Below, piece by piece: positions 34,871 to 46,980 of a stretch of DNA of 64,000 bases (position 1 is the first letter of the stretch; each line of letters opens with the position of its first letter). The position numbers and the translations under genes are program-made. Location of the stretch: the NCBI GenBank assembly GCA_028564705.1, contig JAPXFQ010002641.1, positions 186,001 to 250,000 on the forward strand, in the 5' to 3' direction. The stretch is from Apricaphanius iberus. Its lineage: Eukaryota > Chordata > Actinopteri > Cyprinodontiformes > Aphaniidae. The notes beneath the pieces are model-generated. The model saw nothing but the letters and a program-made list of their open reading frames with translations, was not told the origin of the DNA and did not search any database.

Positions 34871-37480
34871 TCCAAAGGCATACAGACAGAGAAATAGAGA
34901 CGAAGAATAAAAGGAGGGAATGAGTGAGTAATTTAGGCACCACCTTTTGCCTTTCTCTTTGGTATTTTGTCTTCCTTAGCAGGGTACAATTTTGTCTTTG
35001 CCTGACTCTTTAACCTTATCTATAGCAGGTTAGAAGAAGAACGTGGCAGGTTGAACTTCTTCTTGATAACCGTTCATATATTTACCTTATACCACCGCTT
35101 AAGAAGACTTATTGCATATTAAATGATGACAAACATAATGATTATGACATCATTTTATTGATGCAGCAAGCTTAAGTGTACCTCTTGGATAGCTTATAGA
35201 AGATCACTTCAAGTTCATAGGAACCACCCTTTATTGGAACCTGAGATGGTCCTCAGACATTCTAAAGATGGCCCCACAGAGACCGTACATTGTAGAAATT
35301 GGAAAAATATACAACCTTTCACCAGAAGCAAGTGATCATTTTCTAAATCATCATTTACTCTGTCTTGTGCACATCCATCACTGTGTGGTGATGGATGTGC
35401 AAAAATAAAAATGGGCTGGATAAAACAGTTAATTTTGTTACTTCTGTTGTTACAAAAGAAAATGGGTTTTGTTTCTTTGTGATTATGAAATATGTTCTGT
35501 TATCCTGGCACACTTTGTGCCACATTTTCATACTTTGAAAAAGAGCTTGCAACCGAGTTCAGGTTTTAAATTCTTTCATATACGTTATGACAGGTGAACT
35601 TCATTTTGTAAAAATAAGAAAATAAAGAAAATTATTTTTCTTCTGGTTTACCAACAAATTATCTGAATATTTTATTAAACCTATTTACTCAGAACTCAAA
35701 AAGCAAAATTGCTAAGGCATTGTTGTGAAGTAAGAAAAAAAAACTCATAAAAAAGCTTTCTGAAAGTCCCAGCTCTGCACCACTGGCTTGATTTTTATTG
35801 TATGCAAAGCATTTAAACAACACTAGAAAGTCAAGACAATCTTTAATAGGCACTTTACTGAATGCAGCTAGCAAATATGAATAATAGTTTTCAAATTCTT
35901 TTGCTCACAATGGTATGAAACTATTCATTTTAACACTATATAATAGCTTTTATAAAACAAATAGATATTTTCCAAGGCTAAAATGCTAAAAACAATATCT
36001 AAAGTGTGTGCAGCCGTAAATCTAACAAAAGGTAATGTTTCTGATATTCGTAGAAAGTAAGTAATGATATGTTTTATTATATTAAGTGGAAGATCAGATT
36101 TATAGTCATAAGAAATAAAACTTAATATTTTGGGAATCAGACTTCTAACACATTCTTCTACAGACTCTCATTTTTATTTAAGGTTTCTTAGCATGTAGAT
36201 ATAAGTTCCTATAATATTCTTTTTATAGTATATCAGCATATTAAAAAACTGTGTCCCAACAAAGAGTGATCTACATTGCTTCCACTCTCTTTTGTAGATC
36301 AACATCAACAATTAGGGCTGCATTTGATATCATAAGATATGTCATCCATTATTTGTTTGGTTTTTTTAAGCCAAATCTCTCACGAATCAGATGAGAGTAG
36401 GTTGACAAGTAGATTGAAAGGGTTACAACTTGAAGAAAATGAATTCATAAATAGGAGAAAATATTCCAGTCTAACAATAAGTGATCCGTTTTCTGTGTTT
36501 TCTTTCCGTGGACTAGGAGGATTTAAACTAAAATGACAAAAAGAGGAGGAATGTGAAGGATGGTTCAAGGAACAAGGACAGACTGTGATCACTTATAAAG
36601 GAAATAAGAATAGAGAAGGAAGTAAAATACAGATGAGAATAAATGAGAACACAAAGGAGAGAGTAATGCAAAGAGATTAAAATAACTAAGAGCTGAAAAT
36701 TTTGATATTTAATAATAGTTATCTTGTTGCTTTACAGCATCCTTGTTGCAATGCATTCAGACATCCCCACACCTTACAGATCCCATGTTTCCTACTGACA
36801 ATGACTTGTTATACACATTTGAAGACATGTCTCATCCTTCATCTTAGTGCCCTAACCTTCCAGCGCTATTCCTATAGTTTGTCTTTTTTTGAAGAACTTC
36901 TCTCCCTTCAAAAAAAAAAAAAAAGTGAATCAAAAATGCCATCAGCATGCTTTAATAAAATTAAATAGGATCAGTTCAATTTCAAGTTAAGATAAGCTGC
37001 AGGAGGATCCTAATACTCCACCCTGCCCACCCCCACATGGAGCCTGAAGGATGTAGCAAGTAAGCTGCACAGAATTTAGCACATATAGCACCAAAATGTT
37101 GCATCTTTTGAAAATGAGATGAAATGTTAACCTTAATTTCTGTAACCCATGAAGATTTGCCTTTGGGACTGGCGTTCTTATATATGAACAAACTCAGCTA
37201 CCTGTCAGTTTGTGACAGATGATGAATGAACTTGTGATAAAAAAAAAATCATGCCTCACTTTAACTGCATGTTCAACACATAATTTGAAAAATATTTTCC
37301 TGTTTATCAGCTGGAAATACCTGTGCCTGACCTTTTATGAAGGCTGTTGAGGTTAATTGTTTTGATTTACTTTAAACAAACCACAATTGGAACCGTGTCG
37401 TTTACTGAACAAAGGTGAAATGAAAATGAAAATTATTTTTGGGGAAAACAAAGTACATATCAAGAAGCATGGAGACAAGA
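34871..37480. other. AT-rich DNA, no gene seen
   Basis: Apart from the hairpin listed at 35369 there are only short random frames, a poly-A run near 36910 and AT-rich sequence. Confidence 0.55.
35369..35400. repeat. perfect 13-bp hairpin
   Basis: GCACATCCATCAC (35369-35381) is exactly complementary to GTGATGGATGTGC (35388-35400) across a 6-base loop. The stem is too short for a typical microRNA precursor. Confidence 0.9.
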
Positions 37481-37985
37481 CAGAGACATTCAACGACAGC
37501 TTCTTAAATAGTGCATTTTAATGAGCATTAACAACAACAAAAAAGGCTGGAAAACTGAGGATGGAACTGAAGAATCCAAACAATGATCAATCAGGAGCTT
37601 ATATAGCAGGTGAAACAGGTGAATAGGTGGGCTCCACATGGATGAGCTTAATTGTTGGTGAGTGTGAATGATATAGAATTGGGTAAACAGACTATAAACA
37701 CAGAAGGAGCTGAACTGGAACTCAAAAGCAAAAGAGGAAAAGCCCGAACAGAATCTAAGAAAAAATAATTCAAATAAACAAGAAAAAGAACACAAGAAGA
37801 AAACCAAGGAAACCAAGCATAAATAAATGAAGTAATTGGGCAAAACATTAACAACAATAATAAAAAAGGAGAATATAACTGAGCATGAGAAAACCTGCAG
37901 AACATAAACAGTCCACGAGAAAATGAATACAACCTAAACAACCACAGAATGAAACAAGGGATATTTCCAGAATGTATAAAATATC
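37481..37985. mobile_element. purine-rich dispersed repeat
   Basis: Phrases such as GATCAATCAGGAGCTTATAT, CAGGTGAAACAGGTGAATAG, CTGAACTGGAACTCAAAAGC and AACATAAACAGTCC resemble a widespread fish retroelement-associated repeat, here C-to-T decayed. The strand imbalance opens two overlapping minus frames of about 116 codons rich in Phe/Leu/Ser, which are compositional artefacts. Boundaries and class are uncertain. Confidence 0.4.
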
Positions 37986-38390
37986 GGAAATCTTTCACAT
38001 CAAAGGGGTTTGTTTTCCTTTTTTTTTTACATTGCTGTAGGCCTATACGTTTTTTTTGTGCTGGATCTCATGTATCTGTAGACCAAATTACTGTGAAAAC
38101 GTCTCGCCTCCAATTGAAGTAAAAACGAATTTTCACAAATGTCCCTGCACAAAAAAATGAAATGATTTTGAGAAGCCAGCATTTAAAGTTCCTGATTGTT
38201 ACTGTATTCTGTTTTGACAAATGATAGAGAATGAGAGAAGTTTTAAAGAGAGTTTATTCTCATTAAAATACATCGTGTGAGAGAGAACAGAATAGAAACA
38301 AACAGATTTAAGGAAATGGAATGGAAATATGATAAGCGTATGAAAAAGATTAGGTAATTACAGCTTCATATCATTTCATAACACATAGAG

Positions 38391-38675
38391 TGAGGCAAAA
38401 AAGTATTTGGCTGCCAACAACTGTAAAAGTTGTCCCACTTAAAAAGATAAGAGAAGTCTGTAATACTTCAACTGTGAGAGAAAGTATCTAATAAAATCAA
38501 GGATATCACATTGCATGATTTTTAAATACTTTATTTGTATAATGGTGCAGAAAATAAGTATTTGGTCAATAATAAAACTTCACCTCAAATTTTGTAATGT
38601 AACCTTAGTTTGCCATGATAAAGGTCAAATATGTCCTGTAGGTTTTCACCAGGTTTGCACACACTCAGTATTTTA
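38391..38675 (-). mobile_element. Tc1-like terminal region, second family
   Basis: The left end GCAAAAAAGTATTTGGCTGC then GTTGTCCCACTTAAAAAGAT, GAGAAAGTATCTAATAAAAT, GAAAATAAGTATTTGGTCAA and GGTTTTCACCAGGTTTGCAC follow the terminal 300 bases of a fish Tc1 family whose transposase gene lies on the opposite strand. Only the end and the start of the downstream coding region are kept. The sequence type differs from the family at 8270 and 32281. Confidence 0.7.
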
Positions 38676-40920
38676 ACATGCACATCTAAATCTAAAGAAG
38701 CTTTTGGCAGTAATTGGACGCATAGCTTAGCCAGAGCGAGACTCGTGTCCCAATTTACATGTCAGAGATAAAATCGGATAATTGAATGAAGTACGTATGA
38801 CTCCTCGGTGCTAAGTGAGAACGTGTGCCCCTTGGTGTTAGCCTCGAGTGGCATACGGACAGCAAACAGTTGCTGGTGGGAGTGAAGCAGACAGAGTCAA
38901 AGCAGGACATGCACAAACACAATGCAGCGTGTCTTTGTCAGTTCAAAAATGCACTGATAGGCCAATTACATTTGTCTTATATTCTTCTTCCACTAACGTG
39001 TTAGTGTTGATTCCTGCTTCCGTTTCTCGTCATGTCCGGAGGGCGGGGTATTGGTTGCAGAAATATTTGATTTCCAGTCACATTATTTGGGTCCTTTAGT
39101 TTAATAAGTAACACCAGCAAATGACCAGACAAAAAAAGCATTTCTCAATATGTGATAAAATCATACAATGAATGAAAGATTTAGCAGCAGTTGTGGAAAT
39201 AAATGATATGATTTGTTTAAAATTTTAAAAATTAAATTTATTAGTATTTACAGCCTTTTTAAATGTTTTTTAAAAGTTTGAACTCTCAACTCTCCACCTT
39301 AAGAAACTGTGAGGTTGCTTTTTATTGGTCTTTTTGTAAATGTCATACGTATTGTTTGAGTGTAAATAGAACTTTTAAGAGATAAAATATGTTTTTAATA
39401 CTTACAAAGGACGAACTTGTATACGACTGATTCTGGATTCATTTGAATCTTTATCACACTATATAATAAAGTTTGGTTTTATGAAACATTAGAGATAAGT
39501 GAGTTTGTCACCTGGAGCAGATGATGTATGTGTTGTTTTCAACATGGATAAACATGTTCCAGTTCTCAAAGCAGACTACTACACATAGCATTGCTGTTAT
39601 AATATTCAGATATTTATCGATGAGATACAAACATTTATTCAAGCAGAAAGCAGTAAAGAATGCACAAATTAAAACAAATATTCAGGGAAAAAAACAATTT
39701 ACTGTTGCTTTCTATCTCTTGCTCTAGGTGCTGTAACTCTGCCCCTCATCCTAATAAGGCATAAATTAAATCTTTCATTACTTCAATACAGGGGAATACT
39801 CAGATGACAAGTCATTTGACTCATGCTGTCACCTGTCCTGTGGTGAGAACATCCAATGTTGAAAAGGTCATGGTGTTTTTTTGCTTTAATGGACACTTAC
39901 CTGTCACTATGTGTCCCAGTTTGTGTTTATATCACTCTCACTCAGTTCTTATTACTCTGTGACTCCAAATTAGATAGTGACCTAATTGAGAGCTAGTTGA
40001 TACATTTCTAGGCAGTGCACCTTGCCTATCAGACAGCTCATAATTGAATGTGTGGAATAGTTTTGTCCTCTATTTGTAAGACAAGCCATACATTCAGTCA
40101 TCCTTATTCTTTTTATGCTATTCTTTTTTCTTTTTCTTATTAAGCACTAATAATGTATCTACATACCCTTCCTCTTTTATCTAACAACTTAAAATAACTT
40201 GCTTGTTTCCCTGTGCCTGACATTAATCCCTTGAACTTCTTGCAAGAGGTCAGCACACTACCAAAACAAATTGCACTGATACAGAGTCCTTCTTAATTAC
40301 ATGCGAGAAATTATGGCTGCCAAGAAAATCGAATAAATAGTTTTTTTTTGTTGTCATTTGGCTTTTGCAAATAAAGCAATATTGCTTTGGAATTCAAAAG
40401 AGGGGACACCCCTGTCAGTCAGGAGACTTGACAAAGTACGTCCATATTTAAATTTATATCATAAATTTTATGAACTGCACAGAGCAGTATATAATGTTAT
40501 ATAATATAATATATATATAATGTTATATTACACAATCATAGGAAAGACTGCAGACTTGTCAAATGTCCAGCAGACATTCACTAACACCCTGCATAAGGAG
40601 GGTACGGCTCAAACGGTCATACCTAAAACCTACAAGTGGTTATTTGAGCTCTCGATCCCTTTATCCTTTTGGGAAGTTGAGTGGCAGGAAAAAACTCTGA
40701 GGGAACATAAATATTGCATTTTATTCGGAAATCAAGGTCTTAGTCAGCCTCTGCAGCCAAGAATTCAAGTACTCAATTTGTTAAAATTATAATATAATTG
40801 TTAACTGATTACAAACATGAGTGTTAACTGGAGAAACCAGAGATCTGTCTCCACTTCGTCCAGAACCAAAATGCTTATTTGTTGTCATCCTAGGTATTTA
40901 CAGACGTTATTTTTCCAACC
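38676..40920. other. AT-rich DNA, no gene seen
   Basis: No supported gene. A 90-codon plus frame at 40520-40792 is unrecognised, and an imperfect AT-rich run lies near 40490-40530. Confidence 0.55.
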
Positions 40921-41016
40921 GATTCCAACTTACAACAAAGTGTTGTAAGTTGGAATCTCAGTTATGTTGATGCTGCATCAACATAACAGCATCAACATAA
41001 CTCAGTTATGTTGATG
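40921..41016. repeat. compound palindrome cluster
   Basis: A perfect 17-bp stem (GATTCCAACTTACAACA, 40921-40937) with a 3-base loop pairs with 40941-40957. Immediately after, the 12-base word GTTATGTTGATG occurs four times in the order forward (40961-40972), reverse (40976-40987), reverse (40990-41001), forward (41005-41016). Alternative hairpins are therefore possible. Confidence 0.95.
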
Positions 41017-44000
41017 CTGTCCGCCATGACAGTTATAGTTTTAGCAGGGCTTTCACTCTGTGCTCGATGGCGGTAGATGGTTAGAAGTTGCTACTGAGAA
41101 CATCAACATGGTTCGAGGTTGTGTGTTTCTAAATTGCACTATAAAAATTACAAAGTAGTCTAAGACTATCGTATAGCATAGAGTAAAAGTCCTGCTCAGA
41201 CTACAACTGCCATGGGAAACTGCAGTTATGTCACTGAAATGGCAGCTTGTTGTAAGTTGTAATAAACACCTCTAAATACCCCAAAAGACAACAAAGAAGA
41301 ACCCATGAGATGCTCCAAACTGATAACAAAACATTGATTAAATAAGGGAGCTTTGTGGCAGATAATGCCTTATTTAGAAGTGGCACTTGCAATGCCCCCA
41401 TGACTCCCAATAAATGGAAATACTCTGACCGCGATTGGATATAAACTTCTCCCGAAGGACTTCAAGTGGCTCCAAACTTGTCTGGGTGAGCAGTGAAATG
41501 TAATGCATACTAAAAATAAGGTCCAGGTTGAAAAAACTGACTTATTTAGAGAGAAAGAGAGAATATGGGACTTTCCTTTTGTTAAAGGGTCTTTTCAGTA
41601 GACAGGTGAAAATGTGGATGAAAGTGTCAATTTGATTTTGAAGTGGTAGAAGATAGAAGAAAAATATGTATTTTTTTTTAGTATCAGAGGTTTATAATGT
41701 GCAGTGTGTGTGTGTGTTTGTGTGTACAGGTACATGTTGGAAAGTGAAATAGTGGAGGTGAGACGGCAAGGCTAAAAATACTCTGAGGCAGGAAGTTAGC
41801 AGGGCCACCAGTGCAAAGCGCTGTGAGAACACCACAGCTAGGTGAAACCACCCGATGAGGTGTCTCACTCCTACACACAAGTTCAGCTGTGTGACATTAT
41901 GTCAGTAACTCCCTTTTTCTCATTATGGAAGCCTGCACCCTCCCCTGGAGAAACTGTGACCTAGTTATTGAGGCAAAGATGAAGTTCATGTTCTTCACGA
42001 TGCAAAAAAGCATAATTGAAAGCCAGTTTTATTTGTCTTCTGTCAGTGTTAAAAAATGGGATACAAGCTAAAGTCATTAGATGTTACAAATATCAGACAG
42101 ATGCAGAATGTTTTTGTGATTAGAAGAAAATAAACTGAGACTTTCCCTTGCTGAATGTTTCTACAGTGTATAATATAGTTTGCAAATCAGAAAAGACCTG
42201 TGGGTAGCTTGCAACATGGCAAACTGCCTAAATCCTTCCTTTGAGTTTCACACGGAGTTGTGTCTGCCTGCTGGCATTTACATGTTTCTGTCTGTTCCAT
42301 CTTTCAGGCAGATACATACACTGCACCACAAAGTCGACCACAGCTATTTAAGCTCCCAAGTTTCATTGCCATCTGTTAACTGTGAGCTCAACAAACACTA
42401 ATGGGATTTAGATTTCAGTAATAATTGTTTAGGAGCTCATTACTGGTTAATGAATGAGTGAAAAAAATATGGGTTCCTCCATTACTGCATGCAAATAAGC
42501 TTTATTCTCTACATTGTATTTTGAAATAAATATGATCTCTACGACTGGTAAATACTTTTTGAGAGAAATAATTTAAGTTTATATTACATCTGCTAAAAAT
42601 GTGCACCACTACTAGTTAAGCAGTCATCGCTTTTCTCCAAATCTGATTATGATAGCATATTTTTATCTTTGATTTTTGGCTCAGCCAGGCTGTAACAAGA
42701 CTTTTGGAGATATCAAAAACTGTTGTGTTATGAGCACTGCACCTCAGAGGCTCCACATATTGCATGTCACACATGTCCACCACTAATACGGAATTATGTA
42801 AGTGCTATTCTAAATGGGACTTTTTCCCATTAATAATGGTACTTAATCCCAAACTAAGCAATGCAGATGCTCTGTCTACACTAATAAATATTCACTCACC
42901 TCTACATTCTGAATGCTTTGAGAGGCTTACATAACAACCACTATTTTCTGATTAATTAATCTTAAAATTACCTGACCACAGAAGGTCAGAGGATCATTAA
43001 ATAAACAAAAAATAGATTCAGAAACCATAATACAAGGTAACTTATTCTTTATATAGCCATGAGTATCCCATAGATTTTACACTTCATCCTAATATACGTT
43101 CTAAAAGGTTATAAATTATACAACTACTTCATATACATAGTATTTATTTCTGAAGAATGCATGTTCAAGTGTAAACAGGAAGCAACCAAAAAGTATCTGT
43201 TAATGCCAGAGGAAATGTGATATATCTTCTGGTTCATGGCACCACACCAACAAAAATCTAATTATCTTATGTTGTTACCTTATAGCAAAGAAAAGGTTAG
43301 AGCTTCCCTACGCATCAATTATGACGCCACCAGTGGAGTAAAATATCAACTTCTTATGTTTACTTTGTTTGTTTTTTCTTTTTAACATTTCTTTTGAATT
43401 TCTTGCAAACTTCTGTTCTATACTTCCTATGACCTGCACAGAACAACCTGCAGACCTGGCTTGTCACTGCAAAGGATTGCTGCTAGGAGCCTCTTTCTAG
43501 GCTGTTGCTGCAAGAGGCATGGTATCAGACTTTTATAAAGACTTCAGCAGAGCAAAAATCTTGGCTAAGTATCACTTTTTTTAAATGGCTAGTTCAATAT
43601 ATCAGTCTGGTGTTTAACAGCATGAGCCATGAAGCCATCCTGCTGCTGGATAAATTGATCAGTCCTTTTATCTGCCATTTACTGCAGCTTTTTTTCTGAG
43701 ATCCTGTATGACACTTTCATTTAATACTGCACATTTTTTCAGCACCAAGTGTACGATGGACCCAGTGTGTCCACTAAGGATATAGATTTATCCCAGCCAA
43801 ATGGAGCAGGGACTAATAATAACTACAGTTCCCTGCAACAATCATACTTCCGTTGTTGCTGTTGTTTCTTTCTGAGATTTTTTTCTCATAAGAACCATAA
43901 CACTCAATATATTTTATTGAAATTTTAATGGCATTAATCGACACAAAGTAGCACAGATTTGAGGGAAATGATAAGTGATTTTCAACATTTTTCACAAATA

Positions 44001-44682
44001 AAAAAGCTTAAAAGTTCAAAATCTTCCATGCGTTCCTTCCTCTGAGCTAAAGGGGAGACGGATGGAGCTGAAAGGATTCAGACAGTGCCAAGATTTACCT
44101 TCCAGCAGGACAATCAAACCCTAACAAACAAAAAACAAAACCGCCTGTAGTACAAAGGAATAATTAGATAATAATAAATAATAGATCAAAGAATATTCAT
44201 GTGTAAGAATGGCCCAAAGTTCCAACCTACATGTAACTGAGAATAGTGAGAAGCCAATTACAACTATGTGCTCCCCTTTACTCTGTTGTTTTCTATTCGC
44301 TACCATTTAAGATGCGTCATTTTGTACATTTAATAAAAAAATCTTTATCCGGATTACAGGCTGAATTTGGAACATTTTTATAAAAAGCTAAATCAGAAAA
44401 AAAATACATCCACGGGACTTATACAGGGTTACAGAATGAAAGTAAAATATTTCCTTAAAAAATTATAGTTAAATTAAAATGTAATAAAATGTATATTTAG
44501 AACTGGCACAACACTGACGTTATGTTACCAGTTTACCATCCAGTAGTGGCTGCAGATTGTGGGTTGACAGATACAGTCTCTATGATTCAACTAAATGGTC
44601 GGCGCAGCTCCGCTTGCACAGGGAAGAATGATGGATTCAGTTAGTCAAGCAGCTGTTTCAGAGACCCGGAGATATAGTTATT
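41017..44682. other. AT-rich DNA, no gene seen
   Basis: No supported gene. Shadow frames with His-Thr repeats near 41690-41880 come from a short TG run at about 41706-41725. The rest is unique sequence. Confidence 0.55.
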
Positions 44683-44716
44683 ATGTCTCAGGAGAGGAGT
44701 GATTCCTCCAAGAGTG
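44683..44716 (+). other. candidate first coding exon end
   Basis: ATG at 44683 opens MSQERSDSSKS and runs straight into GTAAGT at 44717, a consensus donor. A short Met exon rich in Glu, Ser and Lys of this sort is common in fish immune gene families, but the peptide is too short to assign. No downstream exon is seen, because a 1.17-kb transposon begins 55 bases later. It may be a leftover of a duplicated gene, or chance. Confidence 0.25.
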
Positions 44717-44771
44717 GTAAGTTAACCCAGTTTAGCTAACATTAGCTGTTAGTTAAACTCCTCTGTGATAA

Positions 44772-45937
44772 GGGTTTATTCAGACTTGCACTGTTTAGTC
44801 CACTTTAAACGGACCAGAGTTCGTTTGGAACGCTGATCCGGACCTTTTATGCAGGTGTGAATACACACAAATGAATCCGGCTGCGGATCAGAGAACTGGA
44901 CCGAGACCAACTGTTTTAGGTGGTCTCGGTCCGGTTCCAAATGGACAGAGGTTTGCTTCGCTTGATCCGAATGAACTCCACAATACAAGCGCGTTTCTGT
45001 CGTATCATTCATATTATTTAACCCACGCGTTTGACTCGCAACGCCACAAATCAATATCCCGTATGCTGTAGTGAATGTTGTTATTTCCTGATCTTCTGTC
45101 TTCTGTTTAATCATGCTGCTGCCAACATATCGGAGGTCAGAGCATGCAGAACGCGTCGTCTCCTTCTGTTTACTGCACGCATTCACTGTTCTAAATTTTC
45201 AAACAGAGCATCGCGAAACATGTATTGCATGAGCTGCTCTGACACGCAATTGATGGGAGATCATGACACCAACAGGACAGTTTTGTCAGAATAAACAGCT
45301 GAGCAGTAGATAAACAGGACAGGGCATTAGCTTCAGTCTGAAGACTGCTGCACTTACCTCTCATTGCTCAGTCATTGTCCCAACCTTGCCTCTGATCGTA
45401 ACCACGCATCAGTTCCACAAACCGCGTCACCAAACATCTTGAAAACTCCGATCCAGTCCGCCTCGTCCTTCTCTCCGACTTCATTCTGCCGCAGTTCTCG
45501 CTGCTGGCTATTAGCCCCGGGGCTAACTCCTCCAGCAGCCCTGCTACAGCTCTTCTTGGGTCTCATCCGTGGCTGAGCTCCATAGCTCAGTCCGGTGCTC
45601 GCTTACCTCCCAGCCATGACAACACCTTGTCATCTTGCTCCGGCTCTCTTCTGCGTCTGGAACACCGAAACATCTCTTTGCCCTCGCATCCTTTCCTGCA
45701 CCTTTGATATCCATCTGATTTCACACCTCCTTTTCCGGGTCTTTGCCAGTTCCGCCCACGTCATCGCTGTCCAATAGCAGCACCAATCTCCACACATGTG
45801 GATGCGTTTACAAAATATAGTCCACTTGCAAAAATGAACAGTCTGAATACAAACCACAACAAAGAAAATGAAAATAGTTTGCCTTTGGTCCGGACTAAAC
45901 AACCAGACTAAAATACTTTTCTGGTCTGAATACACCC
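44772..45937. mobile_element. Harbinger-like TIR element
   Basis: The left end GGGTTTATTCAGACTTGCAC and right end (reversed) GGGTGTATTCAGACCAGAAA are inverted repeats. A second inner match, GTTTAGTCC against GGACTAAAC, lies just inside. Flanks are TAA and TTA, compatible with a mutated TWA target. The interior is CpG-rich. The minus strand holds promoter-like motifs, an ORF and a splice donor (separate entry). No DDE transposase was recognised. A 136-codon minus frame at its left end runs through the terminal repeat and is unlikely to be a real gene. Confidence 0.6.
45351..45780 (-). promoter_or_regulatory. promoter-like segment, ORF and splice donor in a transposon
   Basis: On the minus strand, an inverted CCAAT box (ATTGG, about 45768-45772) is followed by TGACGTGGGCGG near 45755, joining a CRE-type and a GC-box motif, without an obvious TATA. 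About 190 bases downstream an ATG (45566) opens a 64-codon frame, MRPKKSCSRAAGG... ending GQ at 45372, and 20 bases later GTAAGT follows AATGAGAG (about 45351). This arrangement resembles a CpG-type promoter, a first exon and a donor. The peptide is unrecognised. It may be the 5' end of the parent transposon's own gene, or a captured host first exon. Confidence 0.35.
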
Positions 45938-46359
45938 TTAATTCCTCACTGGACACGGTTCAGGTTGGTCACTGGGCGTATCGGCAGCCAACAAGGCAAC
46001 CCAACAGGTGGAATAATGTTTTTATTGTTGCATCTACAACCTTAGATAAACTAGATGTTCCTATAATGCTCATGTTCCATATACAACCTTTAACTGCAAA
46101 AATACACATGATTTTATGTCATTACATATTAATGGTGGTAATAGTACAATAACTAAACAACATAGACACCTCACAGTTTTAGTCTTTGTTGAGATATGTT
46201 TAATGGTGAACAAACTGTTAGATATTTGAATCTATGAGGTTTTATCAGTCACTTTTGCAAATAGTAACACAAAGTACTGGATCTTCCCAAGGGTTTGAAC
46301 CATAAATTACGACCGTTGATTGGGCATTAACTACTGCATGTGGTCAGTGTTTTATGTAT
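45938..46359. other. AT-rich DNA, no gene seen
   Basis: Nothing recognised. Confidence 0.5.
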
Positions 46360-46770
46360 TTACATCGCTCAGCTGATATGTTTTAATCTGTGTCTCTGCA
46401 GCCCTCTCATTTCCCTCCAGCACTCATCTCCTCTGGCCAGACTGATGTTGCTATAAATAAATTGAGCTCGATGCATGATCAGGAATTAATTTATCTGCTT
46501 GACATGCACCCTGCAACAATTTCTCGGGCAATTTGTAACTGTTTGAAGTTTGAGGTGTTCTGAGGTGGGTGCTAACAAAATCTTATCAAGCCACAGCGGG
46601 CTGGCCGGAGAATCTGAGCAGGCTCCCCATCAATCTGTTGGATTTTATTCACTCCGATGGCTTCAAGAGCTTTATCGGTGTGCCAGCAATACTAAGTAAC
46701 AGACTAATGCCCATTTCTGCTTCTGGCAAAGCCTCTGCACTTACATTTTGCGGAGCAAGATAATAAAAAC
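46360..46770. promoter_or_regulatory. candidate conserved noncoding element
   Basis: A long unique segment of even composition carries CTATAAATAAATTGAGCTC, CAATTTCTCGGGCAATTTGT and TTATTCACTCCGATGGCTTC, with no repeats. A 64-codon frame at 46569 is probably chance. The even composition contrasts with the AT-rich surroundings. Conservation is untested. Confidence 0.3.
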
Positions 46771-46929
46771 AAACGTTACCTTGTTTCAGCACCTGAAGTT
46801 CATGTAAGCTGTGCTATATTTTTGTATACTAACACACGTATAAGCCCCTTTCTTAAGTGGGCATCGACAGAACTGGAGTGGCCATGCAGTCACAGACATA
46901 CTGCCTGTCAACCTCCTACCGCCACAATC

Positions 46930-46980
46930 ACACACATAATCACTCACACACAGACACACAAGCACACGTACACACACTGG
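46930..46980. repeat. CA-rich simple repeat
   Basis: Imperfect CACACA/ACACAG array that creates His-Thr frames on the plus strand. Confidence 0.8.

Noticed and set aside
37490..37998. Two overlapping Phe/Leu-rich minus frames that look like membrane proteins
   Set aside because: The composition follows from the purine-rich plus strand of a dispersed repeat; the frames overlap each other and have no family match.
40520..40792. 90-codon frame as a host gene
   Set aside because: No domain, no splice signals, and a TA-rich upstream region.
44776..45186. 136-codon minus frame as a gene
   Set aside because: Its end runs through the terminal repeat of the TIR element, its start codon is not ATG, and it shows no domain.
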